From NCBI RefSeq assembly GCF_020283565.1, contig NC_060061.1, forward strand, positions 46,227,362 to 46,291,361: a DNA stretch of 64,000 nt, read 5' to 3'. Below the pieces are notes generated by a model. The model made no database searches and was not told where the DNA came from. It saw only the letters and a list, made by a program, of their open reading frames with translations. The DNA comes from Trifolium pratense. Taxonomy: Eukaryota; Streptophyta; Magnoliopsida; Fabales; Fabaceae. Every line of letters begins with the position of its first letter. The first letter of the stretch is position 1. Shown piece after piece: positions 36,388 through 50,300 of the stretch. The translations under genes and the position numbers were made by a program.

Positions 36388-39137
36388 ATGGCGTCTTGGT
36401 GTGCTGCAAGGACCTTCCACATTCCACCCATCAACTCCGCCGTTCTCCACCGCCGAGCATCATGGGCCGCCGGGATCGGTGGAGCTTCAGCTGCCGGCAC
36501 TGCTATGTGGCGTTCCTCTAAGCGCTCTATGCCTTTCTTATGCATGAGCCTTTCCACTGATACCCGTAAGTTCCAATCATTTCTTTACCCTATTTTTCAC
36601 AATTTGGGGAACAAATTTTACTTTTTTTCTTACATTAGTTAATAAATAATTTGGTATTTGAATATATTACTTGTACTAATTTAGTCTTGGAAATTCTCGT
36701 TTGTACAAATTAGCTTTTGAAGTTCTCAATTCTCTAGCAATTTCATCATTGGGGATAAATTTTTAATTTTTACAAAAAAATTGGGGAAGAAATTGACACA
36801 AGCAACAATTTATCTTTATATTACTTGTTGTGAAAATGTTGCTAATCTATGTGCTAATTACAAATCAATAGTCATGCAGCACAATTTGCCAATGCTCTTT
36901 TGTTTCAATTTATTATAGGATCATTTATTGTGGGTGATGCTTAACTGCATTGAATTGTGTAAGCCTAAACACTGACACTAACATGGACACGGGGCACAAA
37001 ACCTAAACACGGGTAATAATTTGAAAAAATAGAAGTGATTGTATGTAATCATAAGTGTCGGTGTTTTGGTGGGATGAGTAGTTCAACTGATTGAGTTAAG
37101 GGTTAAGGAGTTTGAGGTCTAGGGTTCAAATTTTGACAAGGAGAAAAACTAACATAATATTTGTTGGTTTTAGGGATCAACAAGGAAGCTGTTCAGACTG
37201 AAAAGGCCCCGGCGGCATTGGGGCCGTATTCTCAAGCAATCAAAGCCAACAACCTTTTATTTGTCTCGGGTGTACTTGGTCTTGTTCCTGAGGTTTGATA
37301 ATTCAGTGTTCCAATCTTTCAGCATTTATATATTTGTGTGCAATTGTGCATTTATGCTGACTGCATGATGTAGCTTTAACAATCGGTGTTTTGCACTCTA
37401 ATGCAGACAGGGAAGTTCGTCTCTGATGATGTTGAAGATCAGACTGAGCAGGTAAAAGAATACAAATATGAACTTATATCCTTTCACTCTGTAATATGTG
37501 GGAATTTTCTTAGTATTTGCACTGTCACATTTCACTTTGACTTGTGGCATATGAGGTTTGATTTTCCAAATTACGCATTTGAGATGTTGTTTCATTAGAT
37601 GACTTGCCTCCTAAAAACTATTTAGTGTTCAAATATGCTACCTTTTGGTCATTCCAAGAAATCAGATTTCTTTTAATTTTTAAGAAAACTTAGGTGTTAC
37701 TTACAGCTGCTAATTTCAGTAATTTCCCTTAAAATGATTGTTGCAATCATCAATATTTTTTTTCATTTGTTCATTATGAAGAGAAGAACTTATGTATGAC
37801 TAAGAGAAGAAGAATATAGATAAGTAGTGTTGTCCAATATCAACCATTGTGGCACCATGGTGGATTGTGGTTGCGGATGTTTTTACAATTGTCATAGTCA
37901 GTTTGGGAACAACGCCATGTTGTTTTATGGTGTATATAGCAGCTTAAAATGGGGATATTTTGACTTTCCACCATGATCTGTCATCCACCATCGATAACAC
38001 TGCAGACAAATTTGGAGGATAAGAAGTTCTCATTTGAATTAAAAGAAAATAAGAAGCAACATTAACACTTGTTTTTATACTAATAATCTAGGTCAAGTAT
38101 TTGTAAAATACAGCTAGCACAAGCTCAACCCATTAAGATCACTTACATAATAAGACAATACAAATCAAGACACTCCTAATATTCTAACAATGTTGATGCT
38201 TTATATATCACATAAATGATCTTAATGCATCATGACTTTCATAAAACACATGTTGGTAACCTTTTTAGTACGGACACTTCAAGTTGTAGGCATGTCTTGT
38301 TCGTGTGTGTGTCAGCATTTCATAGCTAGTAACGCTTTTTAGTACGGACACTTCAAGTTGCAGGCATGTCTTGTCCGTGTGTGTGTCAGCATTTCATAGC
38401 TAGTAACCCTGTCTTGATGTTGTATTGTTGTAAAGGTGCACTTGTCGATTTTGCGCCTGACATTTTAAACAATTACATACATATTGCAGGTTCTCAAAAA
38501 CATGGGGGAGATCCTAAAATCTGGGGGTGCCAGCTATGCATCAGTTGTTAAGACAACAATTTTGTATGAATTATTTATTATTTCCATAGTTTGGCTTTGT
38601 ATTTGAGTGCTGACAAGATGACTAGGTTAACAACATTCATTTCTTCCAGGTTGGCTGACTTGAAGGACTTCAAGAAAGTTAACGAGATCTATGCTAAATG
38701 TGAGTTATATTTGAGCTTATATTTTGGTCCACCAACTATTACCTATTATTTTTGCTTATATCTAAGTCTAGAGTATTAATTGTTACTCGTGTGCCCTTTA
38801 TTATCGACTCTTTTGATAACAATAATTGGCCATCTGTATAAAATTGCAGAATATGGAAAATCCATGCAGACAAAGTACTAAATGTGTTACTTACCAATGA
38901 ATTTCACTTATACTATATATTATATTGTGCTGTAAAAGTTAATCCTGCTAAATTTGTAGGCATATATTACCTGCTAATTTCTTGTACTATAGTTAACTAG
39001 CATTCAATAGTCATTTACCTGTTGTGGTTTGAATGTTTGCAGACTTTCCTTCACCGGCCCCAGCTCGCGCGACATATCAAGTAGCTGCTTTGCCATTGGA
39101 TGCCAAGATTGAAATTGAGTGCATAGCAGCACTGTGA
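36388..39137 (+). CDS. RIDA: Reactive intermediate deaminase A (RidA/YjgF), organelle-targeted, six exons
   Basis: Exons are 36388-36565, 37174-37292, 37407-37451, 38490-38563, 38650-38699 and 39043-39137, summing to 561 nt (186 residues, the usual plant length) with matching phases and GT-AG borders. The first about 60 residues (MASWCAARTFHIPP..., Ser/Arg/Ala-rich, few acidic residues) look like a plastid transit peptide. The core carries APAALGPYSQAIKANNLLFVSG, GASYASVVKTTIL, LADLKDFKKVNEIYA and ARATYQVAALPLDAKIEIECIAAL, ending at the family's C-terminus. The Arg in ARATYQV matches the substrate-binding arginine. RidA hydrolyses reactive enamine/imine intermediates made by PLP enzymes such as threonine deaminase, protecting branched-chain amino acid synthesis in plastids. 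The long intron 3 contains a 74-bp tandem duplication. The gene is tail to tail with URB1. Confidence 0.95.
37070..37150 (+). mobile_element. SINE-like fragment in RidA intron 1
   Basis: 'gggatgagtagttcaactgattgag ... gggttaaggag ... ctagggttcaaattttgac' is the same type as at 31.26 kb. It abuts the exon 2 acceptor. Confidence 0.45.
38257..38404 (+). repeat. 74-bp tandem duplication in RidA intron 3
   Basis: The unit TTTTTAGTACGGACACTTCA to CATAGCTAGTAAC is repeated with only a few differences (GTAGG/GCAGG, GTTCG/GTCCG). It includes a GTGTGTGTGT run. Confidence 0.9.
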
Positions 39138-39540
39138 GCTCCAATCTCCAGTAAAATCAAGTCAATAATACAGGAGGGACATTATCCATTACTTTGGTCT
39201 TTTCTAGTTGGATCATGATTCTCTGACTTAAGATATTGTGCACATTAAAAATGAGAGAAATTGGAAGAGTAGTTTTATTTTGTGACACGAACCATAGTTG
39301 GATGTTAACTCTCATTATTTCAAATAATAAAGTGATTTGTCCCAAAGGTCTGCTGTAAATGCTGCTCTCATTGGTGTATTGCATTTTCTGCATTCATTTT
39401 TTTTTTATCAAGTTCTATTTTAAAATTCATACATCAACCTTGAATTTTGTTATACTAAAATTGGGATTCATTTATAAATTCCTCTAATCCATCCACTGGA
39501 CAAATAAATTGGGATTCATCTATTTTAAAAAAAAAAGTCA

Positions 39541-39672
39541 TCTTGAGATTAGCTCAGTTGGTAGGTATGTTGCACTCTATGTGTAGGAGCCGGGGTTCGA
39601 CCCTCGGACTCTCTACTTATTCACCTTTAAGCTGAAATTTCTAGTCACTAGACAACTTGACAAAAAAAAAAA
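39541..39672 (+). mobile_element. Best-preserved tRNA-derived SINE of family A
   Basis: Box A (TTAGCTCAGTTGGTAGG) and box B (GGGGTTCGACCCTCGG) are near canonical. The tail 'cacctttaagctgaaatttctagtcactagacaacttgac' plus A11 is shared with the other copies. It is not a tRNA gene: it cannot complete a cloverleaf beyond the internal promoter. Confidence 0.75.
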
Positions 39673-41322
39673 GATCTTACTAATTTCTTCATAAAATACT
39701 CTCTATTTCTAATTGTAAGAATAAATACCAAAAATCATCAAAAGTAGTAGTTATTTTATTGCTGTAATTTTTTGAATATTTTTTCAAATATACCCTATGA
39801 GAAATTGTGAGATATAAAATACACTCACATTTTTAAATAAAATATGGGAAGAGAAATTCTTTAGTAATTAAAGTGTTATTTATTAGTGACCATTTTACAA
39901 ACTGTTTTGAAAAAGATTTAAACTCTATAAGACTAAATTTTACTACTGAACTAACACTTAAAGTATAAAACACGCTCACTTATACTAAAGTAAAATAATA
40001 CATCATAAAAATAATAACTTTCTCTTATAATTGGACCTAAGAAATATCTTCCAATTAGGATAAGATGTAGTATGAATTTAACAAATTCATCTGATAATAT
40101 AATGATTATAATTGTAAAATTTTTATTTGTATATTCACAATGCTTTGTCTCACAGTATATCAACTACTTTTTAAATGAAATATTTTTTATGAATGTATAG
40201 GTAATATTTTTGGGATTGGATATCCCACAATTACTGCATTAACACAGTAACTGTTGTAAGCTGTATGATCAAAAGTGAATGGATGAGATCAAAAGTTGTA
40301 TTTAAAATATTAAATAAACAATGCATAAATATGAACCGTCTGATCATACATCGACAATCAAGATTTCATACTGCGTGTAACTACAGCGAACCCAGGTCCA
40401 ATATTTTCTTGTCTCTTCAATTCCATAAACATGTTTTGTGACTTGTGCTTATCTCTAGTGTGTCTTTCTTAGAAGAAAATTCATAATTAACTACAATTTT
40501 TTATGTCAGCTGTCCTCAAAAAGATATTTATAGTGCGTATTGGATCAAGATCAACTGCTTTTTAATGAAGCTTTTGGAAATAACTTGTGATCTTATCATG
40601 ATAAAAGTTTGTGCTATACGCTGCAAAAAACTGTTTATCTAAACTAAGCCACTAAATATTCTCCAAGAAAAACTGTGTTTAGTACACAATTTATAATTTG
40701 GAGCAAATATATCTAATAATAACCTGTAAATAATAAATCAATTCTATATTTTGTGATAATTTAGTGCATAAAAAGGACAATTCGCACTTCGTGGAATTAC
40801 ATTTTCCACCCAATAATAAAAGCAAATCTTTCATTATTTTTAATCAAAATTTTACTTTATAGACATTTAAAAGTTCAATAACAGGAATTAGTTGTGGTCA
40901 ACTTCATGTGCCAAAAATGGGGGACTGCCCAATACAACATTTGAATACAAGGAAAATAGCTCAAATAATACAAGAAATCTTCATAAGTTAGCTAGTCTCT
41001 ATAGTGAATGTGTAATCATGTTCTCTCTTCCTATTTATAATAACAATCTCACCTCCTATTCTCTGTTCTGCTGTTGCATGGCCAGCTATTTGCCCCTCAT
41101 CGTGCTCCGATGAAGATGTGTGCCATTAGTACCCACGATCCTTTCATGTCTCGTCGAGGGTAATGTAATTCAAAATTGCCAATTTGATCTTTTCGGTTCT
41201 GCCGATGAGTGTTGATCGTGCCTCTGCCGTAGTTGGATCATTCGGCTTCTCAAAAATGGATTCGGGCTGATTGGACCTAGCTGGATACCACTAATCAATT
41301 CACTTCCAACATACCAAAAAAT

Positions 41323-41373
<51 letters not shown>

Positions 41374-41374
41374 T
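39673..41374. other. AT-rich DNA between the convergent RidA and URB1 genes
   Basis: No gene is supported. Short ORFs here have no domain. A (TA)n tract of about 37 bp (41329-41365) sits 10 bp beyond the URB1 stop, in its 3' UTR. Confidence 0.45.
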
Positions 41375-44300
41375 TCAGTTTCTTAGTAAACTTCTTTCCC
41401 ATTGGATTAAGGCAGATATCTCTACATCTAGAGGGGACAAACAAGCTGGCGACCCTATTTTCTTTCCACCAAGCACATTCGCGACAATCACCAACAGATT
41501 TTGGCAAGCATGATATTCCTCGATACCAGTGAGATCAAGTGAATGATCCTTTCTTGGCTGGTAAAACGACCTAAACAACATATAGGTCAAAAAAGATCAG
41601 ACTTTTAAGTACAGATAAATACCAAAAATCCAATAAGACTTCGATTGTGGTAGCAGAAAAATAAACATTCTCTAGTTCATCCTTCAAGTATTTTGAATTT
41701 TTAAGTACAACATTCAACTTTATGTATAAAATAAAATTAAAATGCACCAAAGGTACTGCTAATTTTATGTTGGTTAACTTGTTATGAAACCGTTGTTGCT
41801 ATCAAATGCTGATAATCAAAATTAAAATTCAATGGTTGAAATTATGAGTAGAATTTTCACATTATAATGTTAAAGAATACAGTTTGAAAAAGGAAAACCC
41901 GGATAAATTTTAACCTGACCTAGTGTTCCCCCCATAGTATTAGAAAAATCAGATGTTACGCTACCGAAGTATAGTAAAACTCAACTGAACAATTATGTTT
42001 TCCTACTTAACATTATGACTGCAGACCACAAAAAGACATGAGAAAGGTTTGAGATATTTACCATCTCCAAGCCGGATTAGCTTCGGGAGGGCATCGTACT
42101 ATTGACGAATTTGATGATATGTTGTCGCCTTGTGATAAATCAGTTCTTCCCACTACAGAATTAAGTGAAAACCATAAATATATGGACACAATACAAATAT
42201 CTAACAGAATCATCAACTCTGACGTATCACCATAATTGCACTCAGGAAACCATATTAAATGTATAGACTATAAAGTAGGATTACCTGGTAAATTAGAGGC
42301 ACCAAAAGTCAGGAGACAGAGAGCAGATACAACTGATGGTAGCAGTTCCTGATTTATACCAGGAAGTAGTTGGAGATAGAAAATTGTAGAAGCAAGCAAC
42401 TCCTTACAACCAATATTAATATCATGTCTTTGGCCTGAGGTATTTTCTACATGCACCAGTAAAGAATGCAGGGATTCTAGTTTATGTGTTTCAGCAAACT
42501 CTGAATATATACCATTGGATTTCTGATGAAGGTTCCCAATGATTACTGATGCTGTTAACCAACGCAAAAATTTCGACACTAACGAGTCATCGTGAGATTC
42601 TTCCCCTAATTCTTTTTTAACAATAATGCGAGACTCATTGGACCTCAGCTTTTGTGAAGAATCTGAGCCTAAAGCAGTTGCAATTGCCCAGGTAATAAAA
42701 TTTTGAAGCCTTTCCTGATCCTGTATACATACAAGAGTGGTTATTCATAGGCAAGAACCACCAGAAACCACGTGTCAATACTGTAAACATTACCCACTTG
42801 GTATTAAACAAATATGTAGGGGAAAAACAGCAACAAAGAAATAACATGCAAAATTGCACAAGCAACTGTATCTTTTTAATGTGTTATGAGTATCGCCAAT
42901 GCAATGGTAGGATCCAACCATTCTATTTTTAAAATCGATAACTTAAAGTGATTTTGTCAAAATATAGACATCTTGGTCTAATTGCAAGTAAAGCTGTAGG
43001 CTGATAAATATGATTTCTCCAAGGAAACGTTTAATTTCTGGTATGAGAAAAACCACCATAAACAAGCCAAATATAAAAACAATTACAATGCTGGAAGCAA
43101 TTATAAATGACCATAATAGTTTCAAAATTAACTCTTTCAGAATTCAGAAATAGTATGATATAATAAATTTATTATATAAAGTGCAAGGTGCCTATTGAGC
43201 ATTTTCTAATAAATGTATACACTAAGGAAACCAATATCATTTCTACAGAGTTAAAATCTAATAAAATATCGAATACAACCCAAAATTCATTGCTTGTAGT
43301 TGTATGCCTTTGAAAAACCACTTATAAAATAAAAGTAAATTTTGTACCAGAAATGAATAAATGAAGGAGATAAATGAAAGTGCGTACCATTAAGAAAAGG
43401 GAAGTAGCAGGTGCACCCATAAGTATCGCTTCAAGAGCAAAATCCGGATTAATGCCTTTTGTAGCCTGATTAGACACACTGCCAGCCTGGTACATCTGAT
43501 ATAAACCCTCAATTGATAAGGTGAAATGTGGCTGACTTACTTTTCTTTTCTGAGAGAATTTCAACACCGACACTATCATTTGTAGAAAAGGATTAACTAA
43601 TCCTGCAGTTTCATCTGTCATTGTTACATCATTGAGTACGAAACTGAATAGACTAGATGAAAGCTCTATGAGCTGCTCAAGGCCATGATTTTGCACCCAC
43701 TTGGACATGCTTCCAGATGAAATAACATTACTGACAACCTAAATAATAAAAGTTATGGGCATTCAGATCAAAAGAAGAACACTGGAAAATAAAAGTGCAT
43801 AAAAATCAAAAATAGGTCACGTGTTTGTTTGTAGCATTTGACAGAAATAAAAGCTATGACGAACAATTTTAGGTGATAACTTTTGTGGCATCAAAGCTAC
43901 TTCATTGCCTAGAGAACAAAGCTACTGCTTAAAGTAAGAGTTATATGATAAGACCACCATGGAAATAAAGATGAAATTCCAGGACCAGTCTTAGGTGTCG
44001 AATTCAGTTCAACGAGGCACAAGAGCAAAATACAGGTATTACTGTTTTATGATATGAACTTCCACTTTAGAAAAACTTGGATTCAAGGAATCAAACTGCA
44101 AGTCATGCCCTTATCAGCACCAAGCTCAATGAATAAACCAACAACAAAGCCTTTTTTTACTAGGTGGAAGTGTATTGTAGAACATCACTACACCACTAAA
44201 AAATAACAGGTTTTCAAGTCAGAGTAAGCAAACCTCCAACAATTTGAAAACCAAAAATCAGGAAAACATTTACTGACGAAACCAGAAAAACAAATGATGC

Positions 44301-47300
44301 AAGTCAGGAAGTTGGAATGAGCACCTTCTCCCATCCAATAGGAACTGTAAACTTAACTGACTGAAAAGTTAAGCACTTACCTTCAATACATCCAATACAT
44401 GCTTCAAGAAAAATCTATTTTCATCTCCATTAAGCCCAACCCTTCTGGTAACTGAAATGAGAGACGATAACCATGAAAATAAAGAACAGCGCTTCACTAG
44501 ATGACGGGCAATCTTTTGCACTTTAATAGATTTCTTTATCACCTGCACAGCAAATAAGAAAATATTATATTGGTCGAAGATACTCAAAGGAGAAAAGCCA
44601 AAGTAAGAATCTGAGGTACCATGCACATTTCATCATACTGGCTGGATAACATCAATTTACATTTATGGGAATCAACCAACAAGTTCATATCACCCTTTTA
44701 ACTACTCTTTCGAGTAGGAAGTCACAGTCGGACACATCATTGATCAAGTTTATAACAAATTGACACCATGGATGGAAGTATTTCTTAAAGGAGAAGGATG
44801 TTATCCTTGACACTATGAAACACACTGCTAAAAGATACTGAAAATCATATTCCTCATACTTTGAACTAATTGGTAAGTTTCATAGTATTTAGTCAGGTTC
44901 AATAACAGCACAAACATATTATGCGGTTTTAGCATGCAGCCAACCTCTTTGAAATAAACAAACATTTAAAACAATAACTTTGGAGTACCCAAATTCCCTA
45001 AACGAATACATTTAAGTCCCTAAGCAATCTCATTATTACCCATCACACATAGGTATGTGATAGGGACTTGGGTATTATGGAATGCCCAAAGTGCCACAAC
45101 GGGTAGTATGGGATGCTCGGTGGAGTATTTAAGTGGCTTGGTTCTTCCCCCTTGATAGCTAGCTTTTAAGGGAGGGTTTCCCATGTTCTTAGATACTTAT
45201 CAATGTCCTCATTTTTAGCCAGAAAATTTTGGTAAAATAGCACTGGCTGACTCAAAGTTAAACTTTTTTTGGCAGGGTTGAATGGACTGCGGGAAGGGAA
45301 ACGGGACATTATTTAGGCTTTAGAGAGAAGCAAAAAAATTAGAGAAAAACAAGAATAAGATATCCTCCTCAGAAAGATGAAAAGTAGTAACATAACATAA
45401 TAAGGATGTCTATTCCCTTCAGTGTGCAACACAGGCTGTTACTTAGGGTTGATGATTGGAGAAGGTTGTCAAACACATCAAAATATTTTCTTATATCCTT
45501 CTTTTGTTGTGTAACGGCTATGGAATGAAGTCAAAACTTCATTTATAAGATTAAAAAAATTATTGTGTAAAATGTTAATTTATTCATAATAATTTTTTGT
45601 TTTTATTTGTAAATCATAAAATTTATATTTGATTCACCCATTTTAAAAAAATGGAACTCTGATTAATGATTCAATGATTCAATTCAATCTAAAATTTGAC
45701 ACGAGGAGTGCTAGGATCACTCTCTAACAATCACTTTCTTATTGGATGAAATCAATGTAGGTCTCACACTATAGAAATGGGTCCCACAAAAAGTGGTGGG
45801 ACCTATATTGAATTTCACCCAATAAGTGAGTGAATGTTAGAGAGTGTTGGAAAGAGAGTGTTCTTAGCACTTTTCATTTGACAAATAAGCTATAACATGA
45901 AGTCATAAAGTTGGGCTTTGGGCAGAAACACATTTCTGGTCATTTTCAGGAATGCCAAGCAGAAAGGAAAAACAATTTAGGTTATATAATGCAATATAAA
46001 GACGGGGGAAATTTAGAAGTATGTGGTTACCTCAATGATCAGGTCCTTTGATACAGCATCAGAGAGAGGAGAGACATAAAAGCTCATTAGAGTCTCAAGA
46101 ATAGAGTTCCTTATATATATCAAGGCATCATCATCTGAGTTCAGCCCTGCATATACTAGCCGAAGTATCCAAGACCTCTCAGCTTTGAAATTGACAGATG
46201 AACTCCAAATAAAGTTATCAAACAGAGGTATAACCTATACATGGAAGCAAACGGTACTTAAAAATTAATTATTCCTCGCATAGCATAAGTTTTATGTCTA
46301 TTAAAAGGGGGAAAAATTTCATGAAAGAAAATTCCAAGACCACAGATATATACCTTCATATTGAATTTAGAAGACTGTATCAAGAATGTACTTATAGCTG
46401 CATAATGATCATGCGATGAATCTAACAAAACACAAGATGCCTCTGCAGCAAACAGAGCAATAACCGATGGGATTCTTTGCCATGGCTCTTCTATACTGTT
46501 TTGAACAGTATTCATTAGAAGCCGAAGTCCCATTACATCCTTCCTCTTTTGGCATTTCTGTAAAACATTTTGATTTTTGATCAATCACAATATGTCAACA
46601 ACAAACAAGTGCGAAAACAAATGCATAAAAGGATGAATCTGATATAATGATTAAATTTGATAGAAGCCAATCCAAAGCCTTTGTATGCTCTACCATAACC
46701 CTAATAATGCCTCGTCATGGAGCACTGAAGCCCTAGATATAAACCCTTAGAAAAATCCCAATCCACAATAATACAACAAAATCAATAGTGGCCTTAGATT
46801 TGTACGAGTTTGGGTTTCTAGGAGTCTATGAGCTCTTGTTGAACTTTTCCCACAAGCTTACTTTTGGAAGAATAAATTTTGTAAAACAGACAAGATAAGG
46901 GGATGCTTGGTTTGAGAAAACATTTTTGGTCTTCATTGATAGTTATAAAATGTAACCTTGTTTTCACCATGTCTCCTGTTTTAAAAAAACAAATTATGTA
47001 GGACGGTGAAAATAGCATTATTTTGTTTTCAACATTTTATACAATTTTTTTAGAAAAATAAATAAATTGGAAACAAGGTGATCTTTTGTAATTAGTGGTG
47101 AAATCAGAAAGTGAAAATAGAAACGCGTCCTAAGATAGCTTCTTAATAGGAGCCAGCAAACCACAACCAATTTATTTTTTTACGAATAAGATTTTTTATA
47201 CTAAAACAACAAGAGCAAAAACCCAAAGAAAATACTAACATTATGTCCAACCAATTAACCAAGTACAGAAATACTCCAAAAGACCCAAAAAACTTTACTT

Positions 47301-50300
47301 GCAACAAATATTTGGCATCCATGTTCTTTCCAAAACATTTGAAATGTACCATTAGAAACTGCCCCAGGGAGACAGACAACACCCCTTACCCCCAACTCAA
47401 ATCAGATTATTCGCTAAGTAGCTTTTCACACAGAAGGGACAAAAAGTATCAATCAAATGCAGAGAAAGAAATTACTAATTCAATAGTAAAACAATTGAAA
47501 AAAGTAAATGCGACACTCCCCTAACTAAATTCTATATGTTGATAAGGAAACAATAAGCATAAACTGATAAACACATTACCAACCTCTAATGCATTCTTAA
47601 ATTTATCAAGTGTGCCATAAGCTAATCTTCGTATCCCATGATCTGGAGAAGACATGCTAACAAATGCAATTGCAAGCAACCCTGATCCAGCAAATTCTAC
47701 AGGCTCTATATATGCTTTAGACAGGCCATGAATTGAGAATTGCAAGATAAAAATGGGATCATAACGTTCTCTGACTTCAACATGAGCAAAATGTATCTGT
47801 GTAGCATATTAAGTAGTTAGTTAAAGTTATGGAACAAAACGAGAATATGCTCAAAACTACAAGCAGGACACACTGCTTCTTCAGGTAGAAAACTTAAAAC
47901 ATATGCTACAACCTTTTTCCTGATATTGTCAGTTTCAATCTTGTTTAGAGATGGCACTTCATCAGAAATACTTCTGTCATAAGGAAAATAGAGCACTGTT
48001 GACACACATATGTCCGGGTTAATTGGAAAATTGTCCCTTTGCTGACTTCTGGTCCATTCCTCAATTGCTTCTGAATTTAACTCTACATTCTGAGGGCATG
48101 ATCCAGTCATAGACTCAATTTGTTTTGTCACATTGTATATTGCCAAATCAATCTCACTGAGGGTTGCACCATAAGAATGATGCAGTAGTGCATGCAGTTC
48201 TTTTAAATTTATGCCAATCTCATTTTGAGAATCTAAACCAGTGTGACGAGCCTTTGTCCATAAGAGTATCCAAAGGAATTTAACAATTTCCAATGGTCCT
48301 TGAGAGAACTTGGTTGTTGAGTCCTTTTGCTTCTCATTATTTATAGACTGGTCAAGAGAAGGAGTGGCAATACATTTCAGAATGCTGGATACAGGTTTCA
48401 AAAAGGAACCAGCTGGTCTGCGCACTGAATGGAGAGTGGGAGCAAACTGAGAGTGGGCAAGTAATAACTGAAGATATAAATCATATGATAGTGTACCATC
48501 ATTGAGCCGAGTTACTATAACCTGGAGGGTTTTCATTGTCACAGGATCACTGAACCTATAGAGAAGAGCAGATCTAATTAATTGCTCAAGGAAGGGAATG
48601 GATTGTGATTGAATAAGATCATTTTGCATCTCTATGGCCAACTCAAGAATGTTTGTTAACACAAAAACCTCCAAGTGATTATATAGCAATGAAATTTTGG
48701 TGCTTTTCCCAGTTCCAGTTTGATCAGATGCTAAAGAAAATTTCTGAACAATAAGTTGCCAAATGTCCACCAAAACGTTTATGAAATGTATTCTAGATGC
48801 TTCCAATTTGCTTCGCATTTCCACAGCAACCTCCTTCAAATCCCCGCCCGCTTTTTCATGAAACAGTAGCATTTTACAAAGTGATATCTTTGCAACAATA
48901 TGACTGATTAAGTTGAAAGACTGGCAAAGAGAATAACTATCAATAAATTGACTATCACAATCCATCAGCTCATCACGTGAGGCGAATTTGGGGCAAATGG
49001 ACTTGAATAGCTTTAAACGCTTCTTAAGTTTTATTGAATCTCCATTAAGAGTAAAGTGATACTGCAACATATGAATTGATTTTCCAAGGAGACTACAATC
49101 AATAAGACAGAGAAGTTCTTGAACAGATTGTGGGATAGATTCTCCATACTCTTCCTCAAATATGTCTTTCGACAAAAAACTCTTCCACTGACTAAATCCT
49201 TTTAAAAGGATTTTTGAATAGAAGTAAGGTATCTGTTTAAAATCTTCATGATTCAGATCCCCAAATCTCTTCAAAATTAACCTCAAATATGATAAAGAGG
49301 ATGGTAAAAGCAGTATAAACTGATCTTCAGAAAGACTAAGATCAATGGCTCCTGTAACCCCAACATCATGATTTAAACTTCTATTCACTATACCCAAAAA
49401 TAAATGCCCAAATACTGATGAATGCAGAGAGCTCAGTTCAGTGAGGATATGTAAAAATTTAACTTTCTCTGCATTCATTTTGTACAGGCAAAGAGAAACC
49501 ATTTTCACAGGCGTAATCATTATAATTTTCGGCACAACCAACAGCAAAGGATGAAAAGTTTCTTGTTGCATATTTTTCTGCTTATAAAAAGCATTGACAG
49601 CTTCATGCAAGCACCTATCTGCACAATCTATTTCATAATTTTCAGAGAAGCCAACTACCTTACTGTAGATCTGCTCAAAAATATCAGCTTTCACATTGTT
49701 TTCACCCATTTCCCAAAACAAATCATATGGTACCCTGTTTCCACTTGACTGCTGAAAATAAAAAGACAAAGCACTGAAAGCATCAGCAGCTAAGGCACAT
49801 CCAACGGATAAAAAGGATATCTTAGTTGGCAAATCATCCATATCAACTCTTTTGAACATCCAATCTACTAATTCAAGGAGCTGAAAAGGGGATAGAAACC
49901 GATGCAAAGTGTGTAAGGCATACAGTTCTGGAAGGAGAGGCGTCATATCTTTAGTACCAATGCACAACTTAAATCTTTCTTTGACATCCAGAAACAGCTT
50001 CTGTTGAAGGCCTTTAAAGATTTTCACAAAGTTATTAGCAACATCTCGAGCTTTCGATCCATAAAGGTGCACACCTAATAACGACCACATGTTGTCTAGC
50101 ATCGTTGTCAATATGTTTAAAATTGGATTGCCAAATTTTTTAAGCCCCTCACTGGATAGTACTTTTAGGATATCAAAGCCGGTTCCTGTAATTCCATTTG
50201 AAATTTTCTGGCTATTTCCCAAAGAAAAGGAAAATGACATCAGAACAGAAGGATGACAACAAGTAGTTTTAATTGCTTCTTGAATGCAATGGCTTGATGA

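Noticed and set aside
39541..39672. Possible tRNA gene (near-canonical boxes A and B)
   Set aside because: No complete cloverleaf can be formed, and the same tail and A-run recur at 2.3, 11.2 and 23.5 kb. It is a SINE.
41170..41507. Minus-strand frames rich in alternating Tyr and Ile
   Set aside because: They are read through the (TA)n tract in the URB1 3' UTR and last exon in wrong frames.
46818..47524. Several open frames within a URB1 intron (both strands)
   Set aside because: No domain, no splice consistency, and they lie between well-supported exons 6 and 7.
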